NCBI GenBank assembly: GCA_937136395.1 | Contig: CAKZOI010000104.1 | Span: 1 to 64,000 of the forward strand | Source of the DNA: an uncultured Opitutia bacterium | GTDB taxonomy: Bacteria > Verrucomicrobiota > Verrucomicrobiia > Opitutales > Coraliomargaritaceae | Direction: 5' to 3' | Length of the DNA: 64,000 nucleotides | Shown: positions 18,852 to 25,824 of the stretch, piece by piece | How the letters are laid out: each line of letters starts with the position of its first letter | Position numbering within the stretch: the first letter of the stretch is position 1 | Notes under the pieces: generated by a model | Databases searched by the model: none | What the model saw: the letters and a program-made list of their open reading frames with translations, nothing else | Told to the model about the DNA's origin: nothing | Program-made: the position numbers and the translations under genes

Positions 18852-18862
18852 TCGTCGCTTGG

Positions 18863-19342
18863 ATGCCCCACACCTTTACTGCAATCGATTTTGAGACGGC
18901 TCATTCGGCCCGCTCGACAATATGTCAAGTGGGTCTGGTGCGCGTGGAGCGTGGGAAGGTGGCTCGTGAGTTCAGCATACTGGTTCAACCTCCTGGTAAT
19001 CTATATAATTATTACAATACACAGGTGCACGGATTGACTGAGGACGATACTTGGAATGCTCCGTTTTTTGATACGGTTTGGCCTGAGATTCGTGGCTTCA
19101 TCGAAGGGTGCACGTTGGTCGCGCATAACGGGGCATTCGATTTTTCCTGTCTTCGTAAGACGCTGGATTTCTATGGGATGTCTGAGCCGTCTTATGAGCC
19201 GCAGTGCACCTATAAGTTGTATAAGAAAAAGCTCAACGTGCTTTGTGATCAGTTTGGTATCGAGCTGAATCACCACGATGCCTTGTCCGACGCGAGGGCG
19301 TGCGCAGAGTTGTATTTGAGGCATTGTCGTCGTTCAACTTGA
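18863..19342 (+). CDS. DEDDh-type 3'-5' exonuclease (DnaQ-like)
   Basis: 159 aa. The four acidic residues and the histidine of the DEDDh fold are in AIDFETA (Asp/Glu), AHNGAFDFSCL (Asp) and HHDALSDARA (His/Asp). It resembles the stand-alone exonuclease domain of the DnaQ/epsilon family and of PolC-like exonucleases. It is not fused to a polymerase. Likely cytoplasmic DNA repair or oligonucleotide turnover. Start MPHTFTAIDFE is at 18863. Confidence 0.88.
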   Translation: MPHTFTAIDFETAHSARSTICQVGLVRVERGKVAREFSILVQPPGNLYNYYNTQVHGLTEDDTWNAPFFDTVWPEIRGFIEGCTLVAHNGAFDFSCLRKTLDFYGMSEPSYEPQCTYKLYKKKLNVLCDQFGIELNHHDALSDARACAELYLRHCRRST

Positions 19343-19425
19343 TGTATTCGTCTGTGGAGATTCTTTGATGTTCAAGATCACTAAATTGCAGTCTAGATTT
19401 AGTGGATTGTTTAAGTATTGCTGTA

Positions 19426-19959
19426 ATGATGCCGCAAGAAGATCAATTGAAACGTTATCTACTCAAAATCGAATTGAAGGGGGTGCACTTGCCGATTTGG
19501 CGTGAAGTCATTGTTCCTTCGGATATTAATTTGGGAGATTTGAGCCAAGTCATACAGACGGCGATGGGATGGGAAGAGGAGCATCTACATATGTTTATGA
19601 AGGATGGCGTGCGCTTCGAGTCGATGGAAGATAGTATTGAAGAAGTGGAGAACCCCGAGGAGCTTGTCGACTTGGATCAGCTGCTGAAGAAGCCGCGCGA
19701 TTCGATGCAGTATGTCTATGACTTTGGTGATGATTGGATGCACACAGCCACTTTGAAGAAAGTGCTGCCCTGGGATGAGGATGCTATTTTCGTTTGCACC
19801 GACGGTAGCGGCGCCTGCCCACTGGAAGATTGCGGTGGCCCTCCTGGACATGAGCGTGCATGCCGATCTGGGGAGATCCGGTTTCCTGAAGTTTTCGAAC
19901 CCAATCGGACGAATTATGCGCTGGCAGAACTATTGGATTTTTTGCGAAATGAGGAGTAA
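19426..19959 (+). CDS. pRiA4b ORF-3-like domain protein, probably the N-terminal part of a broken larger gene
   Basis: The conserved plasmid pRiA4b ORF-3 domain covers nearly the whole product: LLKIELKGVHLPIWREVIVP, TAMGWEEEHLHMF, YVYDFGDDWMHT and CPLEDCGGPPG with two Cys. Function is unknown. The frame ends with a TAA at 19957-19959, but the same frame stays open downstream, without an ATG, into an acidic linker and then the DUF6930/DUF7309-like region. I infer one original gene interrupted by a nonsense codon. Starts at 19426 or 19429 are equivalent. Confidence 0.8.
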   Translation: MMPQEDQLKRYLLKIELKGVHLPIWREVIVPSDINLGDLSQVIQTAMGWEEEHLHMFMKDGVRFESMEDSIEEVENPEELVDLDQLLKKPRDSMQYVYDFGDDWMHTATLKKVLPWDEDAIFVCTDGSGACPLEDCGGPPGHERACRSGEIRFPEVFEPNRTNYALAELLDFLRNEE

Positions 19960-20064
19960 CTATTTGGAGAGGTTTATGATGAACTCGAAGAGGACGGATT
20001 CTTTGATGAGGGTGAAGCTCTGGAGCTTCCTGGTTTTTCAGACTTAGGTTTCGATGGTGATGAG

Positions 20065-21167
20065 GTGGATGAAGAGATGCTGCATCCATATGAAGAGTTG
20101 AGGAAGCAGGATCAGCTGCAATTTAAACGTTTATTTAGCGCAGGCGAAGCGGTTCGCACTGCGGAGCCTTGGAAAGATTTGTGGGATCAAGATGTGTTTT
20201 GCGTGAAAGACCCAGAGACGGGCTTATTGGATTTTGTCTCCGTGCTGGGACGTGCAGGTGAGGTGTTTGCGATCCATGTGCATACTGCGCCAGAGTGCTA
20301 TGAATATTGGCGTCAAACAAAAGAAGGCACTTTGCCAATGGATTCGATGGACGAATTTTTGCGTCTAGTGCGAATGATTGAGCTAGAGTTTGTCGATAAG
20401 TCAGAGATGGAGGGTGACGATTTAGACCTGTATTCTAAAATCGGATACAAGGCCCCTTCTCGTGGTCGTCAAAAGTGGATGCGGGTGCGTCGGTATCATC
20501 CGCGTTCGATGCCATATTTTCCGACGGCGGATCTGCTGCCTCGTCTAATTCGAGGCGCACAGTTAGCGGTGCGCTTTGTCGCGGCAGTGCGTGGGGAGGC
20601 AAATCGTGCGCAATCGAAATGGATAGAGAAGGGAGAACGAAAGGCAGATTTGCCAAAGATGTTGCCCGTATTTACTCTGAATACGAAATGTAACGAGAAT
20701 GATTGGGCGGCATGGACGTTTGAGAATGAGATCGTAGATTGGAGTCCGAAGGGCTTGGCTGATGGAATTTATCAACCGACAGAATTTGATTTGAAGCGAG
20801 TGGCGCAAATCCCGCAAACATCCAAAGAGTGGGAATGCGGCGCGATATTTTTAGAGACTCCTGTGCCATCGAAGGCGGGGCCCGTTAAGCCAGTCCTTGC
20901 GATAGTTGCGCCAACCATTATGCAGGGGATCCACCTGAGCCGTATATCTCTGCGGATATGGACGAGTCACCTGGTAGCTGTTTATGGCAGGCATTTGTAG
21001 CTACGGCGATTGCACGTGGAGAGCGTCCGAAGCAATTGAATGTGATGACGGATATTGCAGAAAAGACCTTTCAGCCATTTGCAGATGAATATGGTATGAA
21101 CTTGAAGCGAGTGGAGAAGCCACAGTTGATACATCAGTTCTTTAACATTGTTCGAGGCACACTTTGA
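20065..21167 (+). pseudogene. DUF6930/DUF7309-like protein, frameshifted
   Basis: The largest uninterrupted part runs from a GTG at 20065 to 21000. Its sequence (EPWKDLWDQDVFCVKDPETG, FVSVLGRAGEVFAIHV, PRSMPYFP) resembles uncharacterised proteins I recall as DUF7309/DUF6930, which is unverified. After codon ATG-CAG-GGG at 20920-20928 the frame becomes non-homologous. The -1 frame continues sensibly (DPPEPYISADMDESPGSCLW to FFNIVRGTL) and stops at 21165-21167. One extra G in the GGGG run at 20925-20928 would restore it. The frame is also open upstream to the TAA at 19957, with no good start codon. It is best read as the C-terminal part of the same broken gene as 19426-19959. Confidence 0.65.
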
Positions 21168-21177
21168 GTTTATAAAA

Positions 21178-21210
21178 AGAGCGTAGCAGTTTAATTAACC
21201 GTTACGCTCT
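21178..21210 (+). terminator. Stem-loop terminator after the DUF6930-like gene
   Basis: AGAGCGTA at 21178-21185 pairs with TACGCTCT at 21203-21210; the loop is AT-rich (AGTTTAATTAAC). It lies between two convergent genes and is followed by GTGTGCTTTT, a weak U-tract. On the minus strand an A-run before the stem would give a U-tract, so it may act for the porin gene too. Confidence 0.55.
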
Positions 21211-21239
21211 GTGTGCTTTTAGATTTTGCCAGCTTCCAG

Positions 21240-22328
21240 TTAGAATGTCATCTGCCAGCCAATGGTGATGACTGAATCGGTTTCCAGTTGGTAGCCGTTC
21301 AAGTCTTGCCATAGGGGTAGGCGGACGTCGATGGCGATACGTTGGCCCTTGAATACACCTTTGGGCGCGTAGAGGTTGATGCCAAAGATCGCATCAAGGC
21401 GTTCGCCACCATAGTTCTCTTCAAATGCAGTGGTCACTGAACGCCCATTGGGCCCCATCAAGCCGACATCTTTTTGATCGCCTTTGAGTTTACCCGTGTA
21501 GCCATAGCTGAGACCTGTGTTGAGGCCTAACCACTTGTTCAGGTTGTAGCCTGCCCATGTGGTAAGACCGAACTTATTACCGAGCTGGTAGTCATGATCG
21601 TTCTCACTTTCAAGGCGGATGACTGCGTTGGCCTGTGCGCCGTAAGACCAGTTGCCGAATTGTTGCACGTACGTCAGAGATGGCAAGAGGTCGACTGTGC
21701 CCGAGCCGAGTTGCATCGGCGCGGGAAGTTGACGCTTGGCTGGGCCACCCATTCCAGGTGTGGTATCTTTCTCATCGATGGATCCAGTTGGTAGGCTGAG
21801 GCTGAGCCCGAAGTGCGCTTTGCGGTTTTCTTTGAGATAAAAGCGATAGAGACCGCCAATCTTAAGGTCGCCGATGCCACTTGTTTTTGTGGTGAAGGTG
21901 GTATCTCCGGCATGGATCATGTTGGCAGCCATCTGCGAAAAGATGCGGTGATCCATTTCTGTCTCAATGTAGTTTGCCATCAACATCAGTGTGAGTTTGT
22001 CGGTGGGTGCATACATGAGGCCAAGCATGTGCATATCCATGGTCATACTCTCCGGACTCACAGTGTAGCCGTTGGCGAAGACATCGCTAGTAGACACGCG
22101 GTCGGTGCCGTGGCGCATGCCGTCCATGTTCATTTGCATGTAGCGATAGGAGACCATCCAACCGTCTTTGGCGTGCGTATGGTCGCCCATGACCGATATG
22201 GGCGCATGCTCGTCGGGTCGGCCGACGTGTTCGGGATCTGTTGCGCAGCAACTGAAAGCGGGCGCGGCTTGAGCGGCTGTGGCCGCAGTGAGTGAGATAG
22301 ATAAAAGTGTTTTTGTAAAAGTGTTCAT
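21240..22328 (-). CDS. Outer-membrane beta-barrel transporter-like protein (MetA-pathway phenol-degradation porin family)
   Basis: 362 aa from the ATG at 22328, which gives a clean signal peptide (MNTFTKTLLSISLTAATAAQ cleaved near AQA). The body is alternating beta strands ending in Phe (TIGWQMTF), the usual outer-membrane barrel signature. The N-terminal mature region is very rich in Met and His (CCATD, GDHTHAKDGW, YMQMNMDGMRHG, MTMDMHML). The family is often annotated just as transporter. A role in metal (copper-like) handling is suggested by composition and the adjacent small CxxC protein, but not shown. A REPIN-like repeat lies directly upstream. Confidence 0.75.
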   Translation of the reverse strand: MNTFTKTLLSISLTAATAAQAAPAFSCCATDPEHVGRPDEHAPISVMGDHTHAKDGWMVSYRYMQMNMDGMRHGTDRVSTSDVFANGYTVSPESMTMDMHMLGLMYAPTDKLTLMLMANYIETEMDHRIFSQMAANMIHAGDTTFTTKTSGIGDLKIGGLYRFYLKENRKAHFGLSLSLPTGSIDEKDTTPGMGGPAKRQLPAPMQLGSGTVDLLPSLTYVQQFGNWSYGAQANAVIRLESENDHDYQLGNKFGLTTWAGYNLNKWLGLNTGLSYGYTGKLKGDQKDVGLMGPNGRSVTTAFEENYGGERLDAIFGINLYAPKGVFKGQRIAIDVRLPLWQDLNGYQLETDSVITIGWQMTF

Positions 22329-22350
22329 TGTGTGTGTGAAAGGAGGATTG

Positions 22351-22426
22351 CAATCGGTAGGGCTCGTTGTCCTCAACGAGCCGTCCATGCAGCAGCGGTT
22401 CGATAGGGATATCGCACCCTACCAAT
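22351..22426. repeat. REPIN-like composite hairpin element
   Basis: An outer stem, GGTAGGG (22356-22362) with CCCTACC (22417-22423), encloses two hairpins: GGCTCGTTG-TCCT-CAACGAGCC (22361-22382) and CGATA-GGGA-TATCG (22401-22414). It lies between the small CxxC gene and the porin gene (both minus strand). The architecture matches the elements at 58085-58148 and 52629-52710. Confidence 0.7.
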
Positions 22427-22444
22427 AACCAAGCATTTTGGTTC

Positions 22445-22834
22445 CTAGACCCGCCTCGGTGGCGGTGTCGGCACGACCATCAGCGCATCCAAGGGGCGCT
22501 TGTTTTCACACAAAGTATAAGAGGTGTCCGTTTCGGGAGCCTGTATCTGAATCGCTTGGGCAAGACCTAACATGAGGGTGAGCTTGCTGGATTCGGAAAG
22601 CTTTAGTGGGCTTTTCTCCTGTGATTCATCAACTGCGGTGATGATTTTGCACATTTCGCAGGGGCGGTCGCCGCCGAAGGTCTCTTTGAAGGCTTGCTCG
22701 ATACTGCTCTCTTGTGAGTAGCTGGCGAGCATCCACGTCCATGCGCCCAATTGCAGTAGTAGCTGAGGCCCAGTGAGGAGCCAGCAGCAGAGCAGTAAGA
22801 GCAGGGTTTTGCTGAGACGAGAAAGCACGGTCAA
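22445..22834 (-). CDS. Small exported or membrane-anchored protein with CxxC motif
   Basis: 129 aa and not a family I can name. The N-terminus is a strong hydrophobic stretch (residues 8-35: LSKTLLLLLCCWLLTGPQ onward) that would be a signal peptide or anchor. The soluble part has GGDRPCEMCKII, with Cys58 and Cys61 in a CxxC arrangement, then a Leu-rich helix and a Pro-rich C-terminus. It starts 14 nt after purM and precedes the Met/His-rich porin on the same strand. The context and CxxC suggest metal handling together with the porin, which is inference. Confidence 0.6.
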   Translation of the reverse strand: MTVLSRLSKTLLLLLCCWLLTGPQLLLQLGAWTWMLASYSQESSIEQAFKETFGGDRPCEMCKIITAVDESQEKSPLKLSESSKLTLMLGLAQAIQIQAPETDTSYTLCENKRPLDALMVVPTPPPRRV

Positions 22835-22848
22835 GTAAATGGATCAGC

Positions 22849-24045
22849 CTAGTGCTGAATTTCGTAGGTCAGTGTCTTGCCTGCGTGCTGGATGGTGACG
22901 TGGTTTTGACCGTCATCGCGTTGCGTGGCTTCTGTGCGGCCGACGATTTGGGCGGGGATGCCGAAGGCCTCACTCTTGGCGATGATGTCTGCGGCGGCTT
23001 CTGGCTCACAGTAGATATCCATGCGGTGGCCCATGTTGTAGACGCGGAACATTTCCTCGTCGCTGGTGCCACTGGCTTTTTGGATCGCTTTAAAGATCGG
23101 TGGGATGGGAAGAAAGTTGTCCTTAATATGGTGCACGCCTGTGCCGAAACGAATACATTTGGTTTGGCCGCCGCCGGAGCAGTGCACCATGCCGTAGATT
23201 TGGTCGCGGTTCTCCGTAAGGAGTTGTTTGATAATGGGCGCGTAGGTGCGTGTGGGACTAAGAAGTGCGTCGCCGACGGTCATGTTGGAGTCGGGCAGGG
23301 GATCGCTCATTTTATAGGGACCGCAGTAAAGGTATTGTTTGTCGGTGGTGAGATCGACGGTTTCAGGGTATTTTTCGAGGTAGTAGGGGCTGAGCAAATC
23401 GTGACGAGCGCTAGTAAGGCCGTTGCTGCCGATTCCTGAGTTTTCGAAGGTTTCGTAAGTCGCTTGACCTGATGAGGCGAGCCCGACGATCATAAGACCT
23501 GGTTTGATATTTGCATTATCAACCACGTCTTTGCGATCCATCACGACGACGGCACAGGAATCGACGGTGACTGTGCCCGTGAGGTCACCTACGTCGGCAG
23601 TTTCGCCACCGCCGCTATGCACGCCGACTCCGTAGTCGCGAAGCGTGGCGAGGAAGTCTTCAGTGCCAGAAATCAGTTGGCCAAGTGCTTCTGCGGGGAT
23701 CGACCGCGCATTTCGGTTCACTGTGCTGGATATGAGAATGCCATTAATCGCGCCAACGCAGAGAAGGTCGTCGATATTCATCACGAGGCTATCTTGTGCG
23801 GTTTTGCGGAAGCCTGTTGGATCGCCGGTTTCTTTGTAATGAAGGTAGGCGAGTGTGCTCTTGGTGCCAGATCCGTCTGAGTGTATGATGTTACACTTGT
23901 CAGGGTTTCCTGTCAGTATGTCGGATCCGATTTTGCAGAATGCACCTGGGAAGACCCCGCGATCGAGCTTATCCACGACGGCGTGGACTTCGGATTTTGA
24001 AGAAGAAACGCCGCGTTGGGCGTAGCGATCAGTGGAATTGCTCAT
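22849..24045 (-). CDS. purM: Phosphoribosylformylglycinamidine cyclo-ligase, long Bacteroidetes-type
   Basis: ATP-dependent ring closure of FGAM to AIR in purine synthesis. 398 aa, longer than the usual 345-aa PurM but matching the Bacteroidetes/Verrucomicrobia variant that starts with [15 protein letters not shown]. Key segments are [43 protein letters not shown] and [13 protein letters not shown]. The AIR-synthase N and C domains are both present. Its leader contains the left copy of the 30-bp repeat bounding the GxxExxY element, 16 nt before the start codon. Confidence 0.92.
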   Translation of the reverse strand: MSNSTDRYAQRGVSSSKSEVHAVVDKLDRGVFPGAFCKIGSDILTGNPDKCNIIHSDGSGTKSTLAYLHYKETGDPTGFRKTAQDSLVMNIDDLLCVGAINGILISSTVNRNARSIPAEALGQLISGTEDFLATLRDYGVGVHSGGGETADVGDLTGTVTVDSCAVVVMDRKDVVDNANIKPGLMIVGLASSGQATYETFENSGIGSNGLTSARHDLLSPYYLEKYPETVDLTTDKQYLYCGPYKMSDPLPDSNMTVGDALLSPTRTYAPIIKQLLTENRDQIYGMVHCSGGGQTKCIRFGTGVHHIKDNFLPIPPIFKAIQKASGTSDEEMFRVYNMGHRMDIYCEPEAAADIIAKSEAFGIPAQIVGRTEATQRDDGQNHVTIQHAGKTLTYEIQH

Positions 24046-24061
24046 GAAATTGAAGAGTTGT

Positions 24062-24091
24062 AACCGTTAATGAACGTGAATGGACGTTAAT
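24062..24091. repeat. Left 30-bp terminal inverted repeat of the GxxExxY element
   Basis: Begins AACCGTTAATGAACGTG and ends GACGTTAAT. It is identical, as reverse complement, to 24469-24498 with no mismatch over 30 bp. In the mRNA sense of purM it can also be read as consecutive 7-bp words (TAACGTC, CATTCAC, GTTCATT, AACGGTT), the layout seen before other genes in this window. Confidence 0.9.
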
Positions 24092-24159
24092 TTATGACTA
24101 GGATGATGGGTGGTAGGTGACTTTGCGCCACTCTAATTTTGGATGTTTAAAATTTAAGA

Positions 24160-24480
24160 TCAGTCCCGTCGCTTTTTTGTGATTTTCAAGTAGTTGATGA
24201 TTTGGCCGATGTCATCGTTGTGAATGGCTTCGACCGCCTTAGTGTCTACTACTATTAGGTCATCGACTTCAAGGTCGGGAATGTATTCGTCGACTTTTAC
24301 ATCTCTGTATATGATGGGATATCTGCTTTGCTGGCTGTAGCGTATTCCTTGGTGTTGAAGTTCTACGATCAGAGCCCGTTCATATGTTTTTTCTCTTAGG
24401 CCGTGCCCGATTACGTTGTGCACTGTCATTGCGGCACCAACTACTTTAAAAACTAAATCGTCTATTTGATTAACGTCCAT
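24160..24480 (-). CDS. GxxExxY family protein (PD-(D/E)XK nuclease-like), C-terminus lost to a frameshift
   Basis: 106 aa in the uninterrupted frame. The name-giving motif is Gly27-x-x-Glu30-x-x-Tyr33 in GHGLREKTYE. A nuclease-like core follows: Pro68-Asp69 and Asp79-Thr-Lys81 (VVDTKAVE), matching the PD-(D/E)XK pattern of this family. The normal C-terminus is missing because the frame ends at KKRRD. In the -1 frame the expected family ending appears (GLILNFKHPKLEWRKV) and stops at 24098-24100. Adding one base to the six-base A-run (T6 at 24173-24178 on the plus strand) restores a full-length protein spanning 24098-24480. Function of the family is unknown. It lies between purM and plsC, enclosed by 30-bp inverted repeats. 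Confidence 0.8.
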   Translation of the reverse strand: MDVNQIDDLVFKVVGAAMTVHNVIGHGLREKTYERALIVELQHQGIRYSQQSRYPIIYRDVKVDEYIPDLEVDDLIVVDTKAVEAIHNDDIGQIINYLKITKKRRD

Positions 24481-24498
24481 TCACGTTCATTAACGGTT
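24469..24498. repeat. Right 30-bp terminal inverted repeat, containing the GxxExxY start codon
   Basis: Reverse complement of 24062-24091 with no mismatch. The ATG of the GxxExxY gene (24478-24480, minus strand) is inside it, so the repeat encodes the first residues (MDVN). The base at 24498 is also part of the plsC stop codon. Confidence 0.9.
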
Positions 24499-25139
24499 CA
24501 AATTATCGTTGTTTGCGGTGCTTTGAGTTTCGTGATGCGCTCCATGATTCGGCGGGAGGCTTCTAGGTAGCGCTCTGGGTGGTCTTTGCCCGGGTCGATC
24601 TCGGCGGTGGTCATCGGCTTACCGTAGGCGATGTGGATTTGGCCGCCAATTTTAGGGATTTTATCGTGGCGACTGAAGACTTCGTAGGTTCCAAAAAGTC
24701 GAGTCGGAATCACTGTGGCTTTGGATTTGCAGGCAATCATTCCTGCGCCGGCTTTGGGCTCCATGAGCTCACCAGTGTCCGAGCGGGTGCCTTCCGGGTA
24801 GATGGCAATCGCCCCCTTTTTTTTGAGTGCACGGAAAATTGCTTTCAGAGAGGCGACATCTGCATTTTCGCGGGCGACTGGAATCGCTTCGAGGCGATGG
24901 AGCGCTTTGCCTAGGGTTCCTTTGAAGAGAGAGTCACGTGCAAAGTAGTTGATATGGCGATGGACTTGGCAGCCGATTGCTGGAGGATCGAAAAAGCTGA
25001 TATGGTTTGCCGCGAAGATGACGCTGCCGTCGAGCGGAACGTTTGAGATTCCCGAGGTGCTAAAATTGTAGAATGTGCTGAAAAACCAATCAGAAGTAAT
25101 TCGGACGCCATTATAGAATGTCGGTATCTTTGGGTGCAT
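24498..25139 (-). CDS. plsC: 1-acyl-sn-glycerol-3-phosphate acyltransferase family protein
   Basis: Membrane-associated acyltransferase that makes phosphatidic acid from lysophosphatidic acid. The NHxxxxD motif is NHISFFDPP, and the second motif is IYPEGTRSDTGEL. 213 aa. It follows cmk by 7 bp, and cmk-plsC is a frequent operon pair, so the phospholipid role is likely, though acyl specificity is not visible. The stop codon coincides with the end of the GxxExxY element, so the element lies exactly at the 3' end of this operon. Confidence 0.9.
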   Translation of the reverse strand: MHPKIPTFYNGVRITSDWFFSTFYNFSTSGISNVPLDGSVIFAANHISFFDPPAIGCQVHRHINYFARDSLFKGTLGKALHRLEAIPVARENADVASLKAIFRALKKKGAIAIYPEGTRSDTGELMEPKAGAGMIACKSKATVIPTRLFGTYEVFSRHDKIPKIGGQIHIAYGKPMTTAEIDPGKDHPERYLEASRRIMERITKLKAPQTTII

Positions 25140-25146
25140 CTTCGAA

Positions 25147-25809
25147 TTAGGATGAAATGATGTCTGCGATCTTGTTGATCACCTCTTCTAGGGTGAGTGG
25201 CGCGGTGTCGATTTGAGTGGCTCCTTCAGGGCAAACTAATGGCGCGGTCTTGCGCGTGGTGTCCATTTGATCGCGTTTGAGTATGGAGTCGGTTTGTCCT
25301 TCGCTTGCACGACGGGCTGCTCGAGTGGTCTCATCCGCGTGGAGGAAGAAACGATGATCTGCGTCTGGAAATATAACGGACCCGATGTCGCGTCCTTCCA
25401 TGATTAGACCAGAGAAGTTTTGTTTGCGAGCGAGCTCGGCGAGTGAACGCTGGTAGTCGAATAACTTATGTCGGACGGTCTCAATTGCTGCAAATTTAGA
25501 GACATGAGCATTCACTTTGGGCGAACGTAGTTCGGCATCTGCCGGCACTACACTGTTGATGCCTAGACGGGCGCTGCGGCCGTCGATCTGGGTGCTGAGC
25601 GATAGTGCTTCGAGATATTTGAGTATGTTGCTGTTGTTGTCGGCGCTGGCCCCAGCTTGAATCAGTGCGTAGGTTAGGCTGCGATAGTGTGCACCGGTAT
25701 CGACGTGCATGAGGTTTAGCTTTTCGGAAAGGCCTCTGGATGTTGAGGATTTTCCCGTGGCTGCACCGCCGTCGATGGCAATGATTTTGAATGCGGAAAG
25801 TTCAGGCAT
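25147..25809 (-). CDS. cmk: Cytidylate kinase
   Basis: Phosphorylates CMP/dCMP with ATP. The P-loop is IDGGAATGKSSTSRGL (residues about 13-28); the usual second-position Pro is replaced by Gly. The HVDTGAHYRSLTYAL segment, the CMP-binding EGRDIGSVIFPDAD and the lid region with Arg pairs (TTRAARRASEG) are present. 220 aa. It lies between aroA (15 bp upstream) and plsC (7 bp downstream), in the tyrA-aroA-cmk-plsC run. Confidence 0.94.
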   Translation of the reverse strand: MPELSAFKIIAIDGGAATGKSSTSRGLSEKLNLMHVDTGAHYRSLTYALIQAGASADNNSNILKYLEALSLSTQIDGRSARLGINSVVPADAELRSPKVNAHVSKFAAIETVRHKLFDYQRSLAELARKQNFSGLIMEGRDIGSVIFPDADHRFFLHADETTRAARRASEGQTDSILKRDQMDTTRKTAPLVCPEGATQIDTAPLTLEEVINKIADIISS

Positions 25810-25824
25810 ATATTTTGAATCGAA

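Larger units (their letters stand above)
24062..24498 (-). mobile_element. Miniature GxxExxY element bounded by perfect 30-bp inverted repeats
   Basis: The 437-bp unit consists of a 30-bp repeat at 24062-24091, a GxxExxY reading frame, and the exact reverse complement of that repeat at 24469-24498. The right repeat contains the GxxExxY start codon and touches the plsC stop codon. The left repeat is 7 bp past the reconstructed GxxExxY stop and 16 nt from the purM start. The repeat consists of 10-bp units (CGTTAATGAA, CGTGAATGGA, CGTTAAT). No transposase and no clear target duplication are seen. Mobility is inferred from structure only. Confidence 0.6.

Noticed and set aside
24062-24498. CRISPR array or insertion sequence
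   Set aside because: Only two repeat copies in opposite orientation, with a single ORF between them and no transposase; heptad arrays elsewhere have no spacers.
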